From assembly GCA_900543605.1 (NCBI GenBank), contig UQSK01000007.1, forward strand, positions 1 through 54,475: 54,475 bases of DNA, in the 5' to 3' direction. The translations under genes and the position numbers were made by a program. Under the pieces are notes generated by a model, which saw only the letters and a list, made by a program, of their open reading frames with translations, had not been told where the DNA came from and ran no database searches. Origin of the DNA: an uncultured Collinsella sp. (GTDB taxonomy: Bacteria; Actinomycetota; Coriobacteriia; Coriobacteriales; Coriobacteriaceae). This document shows positions 54,427 to 54,475 of this stretch, one piece after another. Within the stretch, counting starts at the first letter, position 1. Each line of letters starts with the position of its first letter.

Positions 54427-54475
54427 CTGTCTCTTATACACATCTGACGCTGCCGACGACTTAATAGGTGTAGAT
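54427..54475 (-). other. Nextera adapter (read-1 transposase end, i5 index, P5 stub)
   Basis: CTGTCTCTTATACACATCT (54427-54445) is the reverse complement of the Tn5 mosaic end. It is followed by GACGCTGCCGACGA (read-1 adapter), an 8-nt stretch at the index position (54460-54467) and GTGTAGAT, the start of the P5 complement. This is library sequence, not genome. Confidence 0.98.

Noticed and set aside
54427..54464. C-terminal residues of the hydrogenase after YREFLGA
   Set aside because: They are translated from the reverse-complement Nextera adapter.

Overview
The window looks like one assembled contig from a high-GC actinobacterium of the class Coriobacteriia, most likely Collinsella or a close relative. 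That placement is inferred from the strong G/C bias at third codon positions, the split transketolase, the gene families present and the overall look of the proteins; no 16S gene is present. Both outermost ends are not genomic: bases 1-50 and 54427-54475 are Illumina Nextera transposase adapters with index and P5/P7 stubs. The first and last genes are therefore truncated, and the apparent terminal residues of both are artefacts.

Layout. 52-2790: truncated peptidase U32 gene and tyrS. 2877-4430: an IS110-superfamily insertion sequence (IS1111-like, 15-bp inverted repeats) that split a dispersed intergenic repeat. 4631-8402: adenine deaminase and two convergent HAD phosphatases, separated by repeats. 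8489-10272 (minus): citrate synthase and an ACT-domain protein. 10579-15268: bL31 with an unusual tail, secA and prfB. 15436-18307: YitT membrane protein and a two-gene transketolase. 18835-23233: ftsE (with a large disordered N-terminal extension), ftsX and RNase R. 23410-24701: a solitary serine recombinase and a VanZ-like protein. 24906-29349: a complete N-acetylmuramic acid scavenging cluster murR-murQ-murP-mupG. 29442-33255: ArsC/Spx-like protein, a hypothetical protein, tRNA-Gln and tRNA-Glu, a TPR protein, smpB, a flavin reductase and a small rubredoxin. 33408-34664: mntH (minus). 35027-41211: gltBD. 41554-43956: hypothetical protein and amidohydrolase. 44064-47716 (minus): zinc-ribbon membrane protein and the copA-copZ-csoR copper module. 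48197-50446: DEAD-box helicase with a long Arg/Gly tail. 50869 to the end: a NuoF-C-terminal/GltD-like fusion flavoprotein overlapping the start of an [FeFe]-hydrogenase gene.

How the genes work together. The chromosome is mainly housekeeping (translation, secretion, division, RNA decay) with anaerobic physiology: hydrogenase with a coupled NAD(P)H-type oxidoreductase, rubredoxin plus flavin reductase, GOGAT for ammonium assimilation, peptidoglycan sugar salvage, and Mn and Cu homeostasis.

The least ordinary feature is between the genes. At least six families of imperfect palindromes (labelled A-F here) fill nearly every long intergenic gap. One family has exactly 67 bp in all three copies, one of which is nested inside a member of another family. 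The IS element is also inserted in a palindromic repeat. No CRISPR array, rRNA operon, prophage or secondary-metabolite cluster was seen.
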